Assembly (NCBI RefSeq): GCF_026790145.1
Contig: NZ_JALAMS010000034.1
Location: 25,218-89,217 of the forward strand
Source: Bacillus_I endophytica_A
GTDB taxonomy: Bacteria > Bacillota > Bacilli > Bacillales > Bacillaceae_H
Length of the DNA: 64,000 bases
Direction of reading: 5' to 3'
The notes below the pieces were generated by a model that searched no databases, was not told the DNA's origin, and worked only from the letters and a program-made list of their open reading frames with translations. The position numbers and the translations under genes were made by a program. This document shows positions 1 through 8,219 of this stretch, one piece after another. Within the stretch, counting starts at the first letter, position 1. Every line of letters begins with the position of its first letter.

Positions 1-126
1 CTTTTTTTATGTCTAGTACTTTGAGGAAATCCTTCAAGTTGCTATAGGCCATCTTCCTTTACATAGGTGTATACCATTTACAATTTTAGTTCATTTCATG
101 TTGCTTACAGAGAGCTATAAATTAGA

Positions 127-154
127 AGAGAAGATTACATTTGTAACCTTCTCT
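127..154 (-). terminator. Likely terminator of the AraC/GyrI regulator gene
   Basis: A 13-bp inverted repeat with one mismatch lies just after the stop codon of the regulator gene. Read on the minus strand it is followed by a pyrimidine-rich TTCTAATTTA stretch. The two-base spacer means the inner pairs must open to form the loop. The U-tract is weak, so this is only a probable terminator. Confidence 0.45.
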
Positions 155-177
155 TTCTCTCTACCTGAAAATATTTA

Positions 178-1068
178 TTACACGCCTCTATCATCATTAT
201 TTTTTAACACAGGTATCCATATCTCACTTCTAAAAGTTGGTGACGTTACATCTTTATGTTCATTCCATAAAATTTCTGGTCCTTCTACTTGTTCATAATT
301 TGAGGATGGAAACCATTCAGAATAAATTCGCCCCCATACATCTTGTAATGCCCCTGGGAATGGCCCAACTGCTTCGAACACTACCCATGTTAAAGCAGGT
401 ACTTCAAGTCTCGTCAGATTATCTGGACATTCCTTTGTTGTTGCCACACCAATATAATGGTCAAGCTCCCCTTTTTCCTCCATTCGCCCCTCAGAAAAAT
501 TCACGGATGCGCTAAGCAGTCCTAATGGTTCGACATTAGAAAGGTTTTTGAGTTTATTTATCGTTTCTTCATTTAAACTTTCCCACATAGCAGCAATATG
601 TGGGTTAACTCCGTGAAATATGATCGGGACTCTTTCCTTAATACCCACTATACAAAATGCCTCTTTTTCTTCAATTCGATAGTTCATTTCATTTCCTCCT
701 TTAATTGATAACTCGAAGGTCATTCGTGGATAGGCTTTAAGTGAATGGCCATTCTTTTTAGCTTCTGAAGGAGTTATCCCATGTAAATTTTGAAAAGCTC
801 TTGTGAAAGAATCCGGTGAATTGTATTGGTATTTTATCGCAATATCAATAACTTTCATGTTACTATTTTTAAGTTCGAATGCTGCAAGAGTAAGGCGTCT
901 TCGGCGAATGTACTCTGACAACGTAATGCCCGCTAGGAAAGAAAACATTCTTTTAAAGTGATATTCAGAACAAAAAGCCCGCCTTGCTACTTCTCTAAAA
1001 TCCACATCGTTAGTTAGGTTCTCTTCGATATATTGTAAAGCTCCATTCATATTCCTAAGCAAATTCAT
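178..1068 (-). CDS. AraC-family regulator with C-terminal GyrI-like effector-binding domain
   Basis: A 296-residue transcription regulator. Residues 1-110 form an AraC-type double helix-turn-helix, with the second helix pair recognisable in the SPDSFTRAFQNLHGITPSE stretch. Residues 125-290 resemble the GyrI/SOUL-like effector-binding fold found in Rob- and BltR-like regulators. This order (DNA binding first, ligand domain last) is typical of regulators of drug or metabolite responses. The ATG start sits behind a clear AAGGAGG. No target gene is adjacent on the minus strand, so it may control itself or genes to the left of the window. The ligand is unknown. Confidence 0.88.
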   Translation of the reverse strand: MNLLRNMNGALQYIEENLTNDVDFREVARRAFCSEYHFKRMFSFLAGITLSEYIRRRRLTLAAFELKNSNMKVIDIAIKYQYNSPDSFTRAFQNLHGITPSEAKKNGHSLKAYPRMTFELSIKGGNEMNYRIEEKEAFCIVGIKERVPIIFHGVNPHIAAMWESLNEETINKLKNLSNVEPLGLLSASVNFSEGRMEEKGELDHYIGVATTKECPDNLTRLEVPALTWVVFEAVGPFPGALQDVWGRIYSEWFPSSNYEQVEGPEILWNEHKDVTSPTFRSEIWIPVLKNNDDRGV

Positions 1069-1230
1069 TTATATGACCTCCTTATGATCAGAATAGCAGG
1101 ATTTAAATTGAGCTATCCGACATTTTGTGCACTATTATGTAGGTTTTCTTCTTTCTATGCACCTTGAGCAGCCTTTCGCTATAGTTTTCCTCTATTACAC
1201 GTAAAAAACTATCTGGTGTGAAGTGAATTC

Positions 1231-1270
1231 AAAAAAAGTTGGGCGCCTTTTAAGTACCCAACCCTTTTTA
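1231..1270 (-). terminator. Rho-independent terminator after the Mrr-like gene
   Basis: GTTGGG and CCCAAC arms flank a 13-base loop, with A-runs and T-runs outside. Read on the minus strand the hairpin ends in seven T, about 140 bp past the Mrr-like stop codon. Confidence 0.65.
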
Positions 1271-1411
1271 GAAAACGCTTCCTAATTTATCTTTCTTATA
1301 TTATTCTAAGCGAAAAACGAATGTACATGTAATCACTTTGCTTTGAAAAGACCACCCTTTTCCCCTAAACTCAAACCTACTCTAGCCCCCTTACACACCC
1401 TTTAATATGAT

Positions 1412-2065
1412 CTATTCATGGGGGTTATTCTTATTAATCGCCTCTTTATGGTTACATTGAGGAAAAGAAACACATCCAAAGAAACGCTCACCATTCCCAT
1501 GACGTATAACTAGCGAGTTTTCACACACTGGACATGTACGAGGCTCTGGATTAACCTCTCGATAAATATCTTCGGCTGTATGTATCGGATTTACTTCTAG
1601 AATCAAAGCTTGAAGAGCATGACGGTCAAATAATTGCACATGACACACTTCGGCCAACACTTTAGCTTGCTTTGTAAAGAAACTATTCGTCACCACCCAT
1701 GCTTCGTCAGCTTCATAATAGGCTTGAGCGCCATAGACTTCTCGAACAGCCGACTGGCTAACCTTGTTTTTAACGCTGTATCGTTTGGCTTGAATGACAA
1801 TTTTCTTTTTCCCTTTCATAATTAAATCTGCCCCAAAATCTCCTGATTGAGGGGCAAGCTGTGCCTTATATCCTAACTGCTGAAATAAAGCTTTTAGATA
1901 CATCTTAAATTGAAATCCGTCCATCTGATCAATGTAAGGAATCCCTGATTGCATTAAACACTTCAATGCTTGTCGTTTTAGTACCGTGCGATAGACATAG
2001 CGCATCAGTTGAAATAATACAATCAGGAGAAAAAAAATGATAAAGATAAATACGCTGTTTGCCAT
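1412..2065 (-). CDS. Membrane-anchored Mrr-like restriction endonuclease with C-terminal zinc ribbon
   Basis: About 217 residues. One hydrophobic segment (residues 3-22) should anchor the protein in the membrane. Residues 50-150 match the Mrr_cat/PD-(D/E)XK nuclease fold: a GDFGADLI strand carrying the catalytic Asp, then IVIQAKRY with the Q-x-K pair usual in Mrr proteins. The C-terminus has a topoisomerase-type four-cysteine zinc ribbon (CPVC, then GCVSFPQC). Such proteins are common in Bacillus and are thought to act on foreign or modified DNA, but a real substrate is rarely known. I chose the ATG at 2065 over the TTG three codons upstream because AGGAG is correctly spaced only for the ATG. 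A single gene with its own terminator. Confidence 0.85.
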   Translation of the reverse strand: MANSVFIFIIFFLLIVLFQLMRYVYRTVLKRQALKCLMQSGIPYIDQMDGFQFKMYLKALFQQLGYKAQLAPQSGDFGADLIMKGKKKIVIQAKRYSVKNKVSQSAVREVYGAQAYYEADEAWVVTNSFFTKQAKVLAEVCHVQLFDRHALQALILEVNPIHTAEDIYREVNPEPRTCPVCENSLVIRHGNGERFFGCVSFPQCNHKEAINKNNPHE

Positions 2066-2138
2066 TTTGTGCAATCTCCTGTTCGTGTATAGATTTATCC
2101 CTTCTTCTCATTTGATGAAAAAGTTCTTGTTATCGTCT

Positions 2139-2378
2139 TTAAATGCTCTTCTTCAACTCCTCATTTTCATCTTTTTTAGGAGAATAGTAGATTGAAGCAT
2201 GTAATTTTCTAATGATACCAACTTTGTAGTTCCTCTGGATTGATAATCTCCCTGAACCTTCTTCATTACAACTTAAATTTGAACAAATGTTGTATGTAAA
2301 TTCATTAAGAACTACATTTCCTTTTCTTGTGCCTCCCTCCATATACGGGAGATTGGAGAAGATGAATTCTGAACACAT
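2139..2378 (-). CDS. Doubtful small ORF of 79 residues
   Basis: Open for 79 codons but has no recognisable ribosome binding site and no family resemblance I can name. The C-terminal half is lysine- and glutamate-rich and looks more protein-like than the N-terminal half. It could be the decayed tail of an older gene or chance. Listed so that the 2.1-2.6 kb stretch is accounted for. Confidence 0.2.
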   Translation of the reverse strand: MCSEFIFSNLPYMEGGTRKGNVVLNEFTYNICSNLSCNEEGSGRLSIQRNYKVGIIRKLHASIYYSPKKDENEELKKSI

Positions 2379-2484
2379 TCTTTAACGATACATAAAAAAT
2401 GGAGGATAGAGTACATCACTAGAACTCGCCTTTATCACATCTAGTACTATATTGAATGCAAAACGGACGCTGAACATAATAGCT

Positions 2485-2522
2485 AAAAAAACAAGCATTC
2501 AAGGAAATGAGTACTTGTTTTT
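2485..2522 (-). terminator. Terminator after the VirD4-like gene
   Basis: AAAAACAAG and CTTGTTTTT arms with A- and T-runs on either side lie about 90 bp past the VirD4-like stop codon. The hairpin reads as a terminator on both strands. Confidence 0.55.
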
Positions 2523-2610
2523 CAGCAACCTTCTATTTGATTGACGTGAATTTGTTTATATTCTTTCCACACCTTCGGAATCTTTGTATCCATAGTCTGT
2601 TCCCTTAATG

Positions 2611-3366
2611 TTAATGAGAAGAAGGAAGGAGCCATACAGGAACCTCTCTTGGCAGTGATAAAAGATAGTGTGCATTGCATTCTTCTTTCGTAAAAGGCCC
2701 TTCAATAAAAGAAGCAAAGTATTCGGCATCTTCCTGACTTCTCGTACCAAATAACCCTTTAACACTATACTTTAGCATCTGTTGTGTAGCTTCTTCGCCG
2801 TATAAGTGCTGTAAAGAAGATAAATGAAGCACCGTAAGAGAGAAATTTACATTATATTTTCTTCCTTCTACTAGGAATAAAGGGAGATGGGGAACCTTGT
2901 AGGCTTGAGCTTCATCCATCAGAACATGGATGCCCTTATGATAGAATCCTTGTGCTTCAATCTCCTCGTATAATGTATTTAGCAAGCTGGTAAACGTTTC
3001 CTCTCTCTCTTCCTTTCCCTCTCTATGATCAAAATGGAGATAAACTACTGTTTTTTCTTTAACTAGCATCTGTGCTATATGTTTTATTGTTTCTTCATCT
3101 AACGAAAGAACACGATAATCCTTTACAATATACCCCTGTTCTTGCTTTTCCCCCTGTGTAAAATGATATCTTGTACCCCGAGGATCAAATACAAGTAAGC
3201 TTTTCTCTTTTTCTTCGAGAATATTTGGTAAAACATAAGTAGAAGTTTTTCCTGTAGCTACTTCTCCTATGACCAAAACATGTTTATTCTCTTCTAGTGA
3301 ACAAGAAGTCTCTTTCTCTGTTACTGCTAATGTAATAACTGATTTCTTACTTTTATCAGTCTTCAT
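2611..3366 (-). CDS. Small VirD4/TraG-like ATPase
   Basis: A 251-residue P-loop ATPase. It has a Walker A motif GEVATGKTS near residue 33, a following LLVFDPRGT strand like the one after Walker A in TraG/VirD4 coupling proteins, and a Walker B motif VLMDEAQA near residue 148. A sensor-like segment follows (SVKGLFGTRSQEDAEYFASF), which in VirD4 proteins contacts nucleotide in the hexamer. Full VirD4 proteins are 500-700 residues and have N-terminal membrane helices; this one has neither, so it is a soluble minimal form. No relaxase or secretion genes are nearby. The ATG follows AGGAGG. It lies 18 bp after an XRE gene, probably in one transcript. It may be an orphan from an integrated element; function unknown. 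Confidence 0.7.
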   Translation of the reverse strand: MKTDKSKKSVITLAVTEKETSCSLEENKHVLVIGEVATGKTSTYVLPNILEEKEKSLLVFDPRGTRYHFTQGEKQEQGYIVKDYRVLSLDEETIKHIAQMLVKEKTVVYLHFDHREGKEEREETFTSLLNTLYEEIEAQGFYHKGIHVLMDEAQAYKVPHLPLFLVEGRKYNVNFSLTVLHLSSLQHLYGEEATQQMLKYSVKGLFGTRSQEDAEYFASFIEGPFTKEECNAHYLLSLPREVPVWLLPSSH

Positions 3367-3384
3367 TTTATTCTCCTCCTTATA

Positions 3385-3642
3385 TCATAGAAGGGCAGTT
3401 GCTTTGCCCACTTCCTCTTTCACCACCTCCTTTTCTTTATGATCTTTTAGAAGGTAGATTTCCTCCAGCGTCAAATCCAATGCTTTGGCAATTTTTCGAA
3501 TCGTTTCATACGTGGGGTACTTTCGATTTCCTCTTTCAAGTTGAGAAATCGTACATTGAGGAACCCCTGATACTTTCGCTAGTTCTAACTGAGTCCACCT
3601 TTTTTTCATTCTCTTTGCTCTGATAATATTAATCTCTTCCAC
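3385..3642 (-). CDS. XRE (Cro/CI-type) helix-turn-helix regulator
   Basis: An 85-residue protein whose residues 8-65 form a classic HTH_3 domain (WTQLELAKVSGVPQCTISQL, then a conserved ERGNRKYPTYETIRKIAKAL). The remaining tail is charged. The annotated GTG start has AAGGGG directly against it, which is closer than usual; the ATG at codon 11 is an alternative but would clip the first helix. It precedes the VirD4-like ATPase gene by 18 bp and probably controls that pair. Confidence 0.88.
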   Translation of the reverse strand: MEEINIIRAKRMKKRWTQLELAKVSGVPQCTISQLERGNRKYPTYETIRKIAKALDLTLEEIYLLKDHKEKEVVKEEVGKATALL

Positions 3643-3931
3643 CCCCTTAATTTAGAGCGATTATCTTTAAAGAACACTGAATATGTAGACCATCTAGTCA
3701 TTGCCTACATGCTTTTGTTGAAGAGTATGGATGAATTTAGATTCTACTCAAAAGAACCCTTTTTTTAAAATTTATAACAAGTAACAAGTCTTAACTATAT
3801 GGTATAAAGTTTATGCAATTTAAGGTAGTGTCATTTTTTAAGGCTCTACTTTCCAAAGGAGGGTTATAAATGCTCACCCCTTTTTTAGAGAAAGGGCTAT
3901 AAAAAGTAGTCCCTTTATACATGAAATTATC
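3643..3931. other. Intergenic stretch without a convincing gene
   Basis: About 290 bp of AT-rich DNA between the XRE gene and the response-regulator terminator. It contains AAAGGAGGG followed by a 10-codon plus-strand ORF (ATG at 3869) that ends in an internal short repeat. I regard this as a chance or decayed sequence, not a gene. Confidence 0.4.
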
Positions 3932-3972
3932 CCAAAATAAAAAAGGTGATTACGCTTCATCGCGTAATCACC
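3932..3972 (-). terminator. Terminator of the HAD-kinase-regulator operon
   Basis: A perfect 11-bp stem (GGTGATTACGC paired with GCGTAATCACC) has a six-base loop and, on the minus strand, a run of T. The response-regulator stop codon TGA lies inside the first arm, so translation and termination signals overlap. Confidence 0.85.
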
Positions 3973-4594
3973 ATAAACCTCCTGATTTCACTTTCCTTAT
4001 CGCCTCTTTGGAATTAGAAACAGACATTTTTTTCAATATATTTTTAATTTGGTTTTTTAGCGTATTATCTGATTTCATTAATTTCTTTTGGATATCTCTT
4101 CGTGAGTGGCCTTGTTCTATCAGTTTATAAACTTCTCGCTCTGCATTAGTTAGATCTTTGAGCTGCTCTTCACTCTTCATACGTCGATAGTCTTGTAAAA
4201 TAACTTCAACTGGATTAGATGGTTCATGATAAATGGAACGAATAATATGTGGTATTTTATGTACATCTTTTTTTAGAATATAATCCGTTGCTCCTGCAAT
4301 GAATGACTTTTGAATGATATCTTCATCAGACATTGATGTTAACATTAATACTTTCCAATCACCACTACTCTTTAACTCTAATGCTGTGTAAATTCCATCC
4401 AAGTTATTATCCGTTAGATTAATATCGACAAGGAAAATATCAATATGGTCAAGAGCCTTCGATAAGTTAATAGCTTCTTCCTTTGTAGTGCCACACCCGA
4501 CTAAAACGATATCATCTTCATTTCCTATAATTGTTTCCATAATATTTAACCAATCAATATCATCTTCAATAAGAACTACTCTAATGGGATTCAT
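3968..4594 (-). CDS. NarL/LuxR-type response regulator
   Basis: About 208 residues. Residues 1-120 form a receiver domain: acidic pocket VLIEDD, phospho-accepting Asp in DIFLVDINLTD, conserved Thr in MLTSMSD and Lys in YILKKD. Residues 140-200 form a LuxR-type helix-turn-helix beginning LTNAEREVYKLIEQGHSRRD. The start at 4594 is preferred because AAAGGA is 8 bp upstream; two further ATG codons lie just before it. It is the last gene of a three-gene operon and the obvious partner of the adjacent kinase. The signal and regulon are not evident. Confidence 0.92.
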   Translation of the reverse strand: MNPIRVVLIEDDIDWLNIMETIIGNEDDIVLVGCGTTKEEAINLSKALDHIDIFLVDINLTDNNLDGIYTALELKSSGDWKVLMLTSMSDEDIIQKSFIAGATDYILKKDVHKIPHIIRSIYHEPSNPVEVILQDYRRMKSEEQLKDLTNAEREVYKLIEQGHSRRDIQKKLMKSDNTLKNQIKNILKKMSVSNSKEAIRKVKSGGLW

Positions 4595-4599
4595 AAGCA

Positions 4600-5964
4600 T
4601 CATCCTTTTAATGGGAACGTTAGCGTCACAGTTGTTCCCTTATTTAGTTCACTTTCAATGTGTAGATTACCATTACTTTTTAACATTACATCATAACAAT
4701 AATGTAAACCTAAACCAAAGTTAGTCCCTCTTCTCCCTTTGGTTGTAAAAAAGGGCTCTGTGACATGTCTTAGATTTTCTTCTGATATACCACTACCATT
4801 ATCCGTGAAAGAAACCGTAATCTGATTACTAGTGCCTTTAGTAATTACTATCCTTATGTTACCACTTCTATCCATTGATTCTATAGAATTTTTTATTATG
4901 TTTAAAAATACCTCTTTTGTATGAGTACCATCACAATAAGCATAGTTATTGGATTCATACACCTTTTCTACAGTTATACACTTTGCTTCAATTTCTTTTT
5001 GAACATAATTTAAACTTTCGTCCATTAATTCACTTAAATCACATGCACTTTTTTTAACTTGAATCTCTTGAGTTTGACTTTGCATTCTATCGACCATTTC
5101 GATTAAATGGTTAGAGCTTTTATTAATAATCTCAACTGCTTTTTGACACGAGGTATCAAGATTGTGACTGTGAGGTTGTATAATTTGCAGGCTTGAGTTA
5201 ATTTTATAGATTTGGTTTTTAATGGAATGGTTTAATAAGCTTGTTCCTGAAGTAACGGCTTTACTTGTTTTTTCCCTTGCTTCTCTTTCATAACGTAATT
5301 TAATTCCATTTAATGATCCGCTCCCTAGAGCTTTCCATATAAAAATAAAAAACGAGATTATAAGAAAAAACACAACGTATCGCCAAATTTGATTACTACT
5401 ATTAAAGGCTCGTACGATATAATTTAAAATCAAGGCCGTTAATATAACGGGAAACATGAGAGACAAGGTGATAAAACGACTCTTCTTCTTTTTTTCATCT
5501 TTCTCCGTCATATATGTGTAAATGTGGATAATACATGCAATACATATATAAGGGACTGCCCAATAGAGCATAGAATCAAAATCAGGGACAATGTCTGGAA
5601 CATATACAGTAGTCTCAACCATAAAAGGGATTGGAATTAACAAAATATATTTCAAAGTTCTTATAACTTTAGATGTAAACCTCCCACTATAAACAACTGC
5701 ATGCATTAAAATTCCATAAGGACAAAAATAAATAGATACAAAGCCCGTGAAAATCCTTAGACTATACAAAAAAGTATTAAGTAAATCAAAGTTCATACCA
5801 TTCTTGTTTAAGGCCGGGATAAATGATTCTACAATTGCGCGCGATAAACCAGCTAATGACGAACATATTAGCAAAAATACGACCCATCTTAAAGATGGCG
5901 ATTTAGGATCATAGCGATAACAAAGGATAGCAAATATAGCGCTAACCAAGAATAAAGCAATCAT
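4600..5964 (-). CDS. Polytopic membrane sensor histidine kinase
   Basis: A 454-residue kinase. About seven hydrophobic segments fill residues 1-220 (no large extracellular loop), like sensors that detect something in or near the membrane. A phospho-acceptor helix follows with LLNHSIKNQIYKINSSLQ (His near 245). The HATPase_c domain has an N-box NIIKNSIESM, G1 DNGSGI, F-box EPFFTTKG and G2 GLGLHYC. The ATG overlaps the upstream HAD stop by ATGA, so translation is coupled, and the partner regulator follows within a few bases. The signal is unknown. Confidence 0.92.
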   Translation of the reverse strand: MIALFLVSAIFAILCYRYDPKSPSLRWVVFLLICSSLAGLSRAIVESFIPALNKNGMNFDLLNTFLYSLRIFTGFVSIYFCPYGILMHAVVYSGRFTSKVIRTLKYILLIPIPFMVETTVYVPDIVPDFDSMLYWAVPYICIACIIHIYTYMTEKDEKKKKSRFITLSLMFPVILTALILNYIVRAFNSSNQIWRYVVFFLIISFFIFIWKALGSGSLNGIKLRYEREAREKTSKAVTSGTSLLNHSIKNQIYKINSSLQIIQPHSHNLDTSCQKAVEIINKSSNHLIEMVDRMQSQTQEIQVKKSACDLSELMDESLNYVQKEIEAKCITVEKVYESNNYAYCDGTHTKEVFLNIIKNSIESMDRSGNIRIVITKGTSNQITVSFTDNGSGISEENLRHVTEPFFTTKGRRGTNFGLGLHYCYDVMLKSNGNLHIESELNKGTTVTLTFPLKG

Positions 5965-6596
5965 TTATTAATTCCTTCAATAGTTCTTACAATGTCCAAA
6001 GGTTCCTTCACTATATAATCCGGTTGGGCCTCTTGCAATAGCACCTCAAAATCATACCCCCATGTAACAGAGATAATTTTAATACCGCTCTTTTTACAAG
6101 CGATAATGTCCCGATGTTCATCACCAACAAATATAATGTTTTCTCTTTGAACATTATTACTTTTCACGTAACTATTAAGTGTGATATGGCGACCGAAGAA
6201 GCGATGAGATCTTAGAATTTCATCAAAATAATCCATGTCATTTAATTTTAGAAATTTTTTAATGTTTTCTTGCGAATTCGCAGAAACTAATATTAACTGA
6301 AACCCTGTTTCTTTTAAGGTTTTCAAAACAGACTTTATGTCATCAATGGGTTCTAAATGTGGAATCTCTTCTTTATATTTCTTCACGATATCAATTGTTA
6401 ACATCGGGATCTTCCATAAAGGAACATTAAATTTCTTAAATCGTTCTTTAAAAGTGATAGTACGGATATAATCACTCTGTTCTTGGGGCATTTTAGTGTA
6501 TTTATATTTATCTGCAAAGCTATTAAAAAGATCAAATACTACTTGCCCTGATTCTACAATTGTTCCATCAAAATCAAAAATTACGGTTTTAATCAT
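5961..6596 (-). CDS. HAD-superfamily phosphatase, phosphoglycolate-phosphatase-like
   Basis: A 211-residue haloacid-dehalogenase-fold hydrolase. Motif I is VIFDFDGTIVES near the N-terminus, motif II LILVSANS near residue 100, and motif IV VGDEHRDIIACKKSGI near residue 157. A helical cap of the PGPase/beta-PGM type lies between motifs I and II. The substrate cannot be read from sequence. It is the first gene of an operon with a two-component system and overlaps the kinase start by four bases, which is unusual and suggests linked function. The ribosome binding site is weak. Confidence 0.85.
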   Translation of the reverse strand: MIKTVIFDFDGTIVESGQVVFDLFNSFADKYKYTKMPQEQSDYIRTITFKERFKKFNVPLWKIPMLTIDIVKKYKEEIPHLEPIDDIKSVLKTLKETGFQLILVSANSQENIKKFLKLNDMDYFDEILRSHRFFGRHITLNSYVKSNNVQRENIIFVGDEHRDIIACKKSGIKIISVTWGYDFEVLLQEAQPDYIVKEPLDIVRTIEGINK

Positions 6597-7077
6597 TTTT
6601 CACATCCACTTTCATAATTCTTCTATGTTTAAACAGAACTTACATTATATATTTATAATACCATATTCTCCTTTTAATTCCGTTAAAATAATCTACTATT
6701 GTTTGGAGAAATCTTTTTAACAGGTGCTAAAGTTCTTCCCACTACAGGAAGTTAAATAAAAAAGGATTCATTAGCCAAATTGTTCACCTAGTATTATAAG
6801 GAAGAATTAAAACTAAAAAACCAAATCGTATTTGCAACGTGGATTAAAACCTTTGGTCAACTTATTAAAATGGTTAATTGCAAAAAGAACAAAGAAATGG
6901 AACTACTTATATACCTTGAATTTATTGGTTTCGTAGGCCGTATCTATGTTGTGAAGATATACTAAAAGCCTTAGTTTTCTTAAACCAAGGCTTTTTAATC
7001 TATTAATTCACATAAAATTAGCTGTAAGGATAAGTGCGCTTCCTAAATTACCTATCATTGAATGGTTAAGATACACA
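6597..7077. other. Intergenic stretch with an undated ORF remnant
   Basis: On the plus strand an open frame of about 57 codons without a start runs from 6792 to a TAA at 6963-6965 and is followed at once by a terminator. The residues around ATWIKTFGQLIKMVN look protein-like, so this may be the tail of a lost gene. I cannot name the family. Confidence 0.3.
6964..6998 (+). terminator. Terminator after the ORF remnant
   Basis: AAAAGCCTT and AAGGCTTTTT arms with a T-run on the plus strand. It directly follows the stop codon of the remnant at 6963, supporting the idea that a plus-strand gene once ended here. Confidence 0.6.
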
Positions 7078-7254
7078 CTACTTCTGCTTATTCTTCTTTT
7101 CAAGGCTTAAGCCAATCGCTACTCCAAAGCAAAGGCCCATTCCAATACCTAAACCAATATTATGAAACAGTGAGCCATATAAAGATCCAAAAGATAAACC
7201 AATACCTAACCATAGTGCTAAATAATTTGTACTTCTCTTTTTGTCTTCAGACAA
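7078..7254 (-). CDS. Small glycine-rich membrane protein (58 residues, TTG start)
   Basis: A short gene with TTG start, AAGGGAG seven bases upstream and a TAG stop at 7078. The product has a charged head (SEDKKRS), then two hydrophobic segments rich in evenly spaced glycine (LGIGLSFGSLYG, then LGIGMGLCFGVAIG) and a lysine tail (EKKNKQK). The glycine spacing is like a glycine-zipper hairpin. Similar tiny proteins are often seen in Bacillus and are usually left unannotated because of the TTG start. Function unknown. Confidence 0.7.
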   Translation of the reverse strand: MSEDKKRSTNYLALWLGIGLSFGSLYGSLFHNIGLGIGMGLCFGVAIGLSLEKKNKQK

Positions 7255-7423
7255 AAAATCGCTCCCTTATATTATCATTTTTTCTTATAGTTACTAATAC
7301 GGAGCAAAACGATATAGGTTTCATAGTTTAAAATGGATAGCATCGTTTTTAAGTCTTCATTTTGAATATGGTCCGTATAAGGAGCTAGCCAATTTAATGA
7401 TTGCACTCTTAAAGATGCAACTG

Positions 7424-7762
7424 TTAGCCTGCATGATGATTAGTTTGTTTTCTAGAAAATAGATCTTTCATCGCACCTATAATGGCAGCGGGAAGTAAAG
7501 TGACAAGGAATACCGCTGTGAATAAATTGAATGTTGAATTTTCATATGGAACGAACTGTTCGGTAAACAATTTAGCTTTAGAGAATCTACCTAACACTGT
7601 TCCCTCGTCATCTCTGAAGTTCATTGACCATCCATTCTTATCACAAACGAAAAAGATTAATTGCAAAACGAGTAATGCTATAAGGGGGCGTACCCATTCT
7701 CGTTTTAAAATAGCACGTCCTTTTTTTGGTTTATTTTTCATTCTACTAGTACTCCTTTTCAT
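7424..7762 (-). CDS. YfzA-like small membrane protein
   Basis: A 112-residue protein with a basic N-terminus, a transmembrane segment at about residues 27-44 (LIALLVLQLIFFVCD) and a second at about 83-100 (NLFTAVFLVTLLPAAIIGAM). The two-helix layout with a loop containing FTEQFVPYENSTFNLFTA resembles the Bacillus YfzA family, from memory. The ATG at codon 8 is an alternative start. No function is known for the family. A single gene. Confidence 0.6.
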   Translation of the reverse strand: MKRSTSRMKNKPKKGRAILKREWVRPLIALLVLQLIFFVCDKNGWSMNFRDDEGTVLGRFSKAKLFTEQFVPYENSTFNLFTAVFLVTLLPAAIIGAMKDLFSRKQTNHHAG

Positions 7763-8012
7763 AATCTAAAATGAGCTAAATTCCCCTTCTTCAATATACT
7801 TTATAGTCAATATAAATTATAACAAGTTTTACAAAAAAAGTAATATACAATCTAGAATAAAACTTATATATCACACACACTTACCTTCTTTCCCTACAAA
7901 TGCAGCGATTCTTTTTTAAGGAAGGAAGCGGAATATAGTAAAAAACATAAAAACAAAAGTCTCTTTTATCAAAACAAATAATTATCTTATTGTTATGTTT
8001 CTTAATCAACAT
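7763..8012. other. Intergenic, nothing recognised
   Basis: AT-rich spacer upstream of the YfzA-like gene. I see no gene, RNA or repeat here. Confidence 0.5.
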
Positions 8013-8064
8013 AAAAACCTTTCCTCTTCAGTGTCAACTATGACATGACTGAAGAGAAAAGGTT
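8013..8064 (-). terminator. Strong terminator of the UxaA-type operon
   Basis: Arms AACCTTT-C-CTCTTCAGT and ACTGAAGAG-A-AAAGGTT form a stem of about 16 bp with one mismatch. Read on the minus strand it ends in TTTTTATG. It lies about 155 bp beyond the last gene of the operon. Confidence 0.75.
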
Positions 8065-8219
8065 CCTTCAATGTTTAATTCTGACTTTACAAATTGACAA
8101 GCTCGATAGAAAATTAGACTTTTTCTATTGTTTCAGTAAAGCTAACTTGTTTTTATTTATAGGGGTATACTATTTGTAAACAAGTGCTCTTATAATATAA
8201 ATCGTTCGAGAAAAGGTGA

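Noticed and set aside
2556..2765. Minus-strand ORF overlapping the end of the VirD4-like gene
   Set aside because: Out-of-frame overlap without start signals; the main frame covers the sensor region of the ATPase normally.
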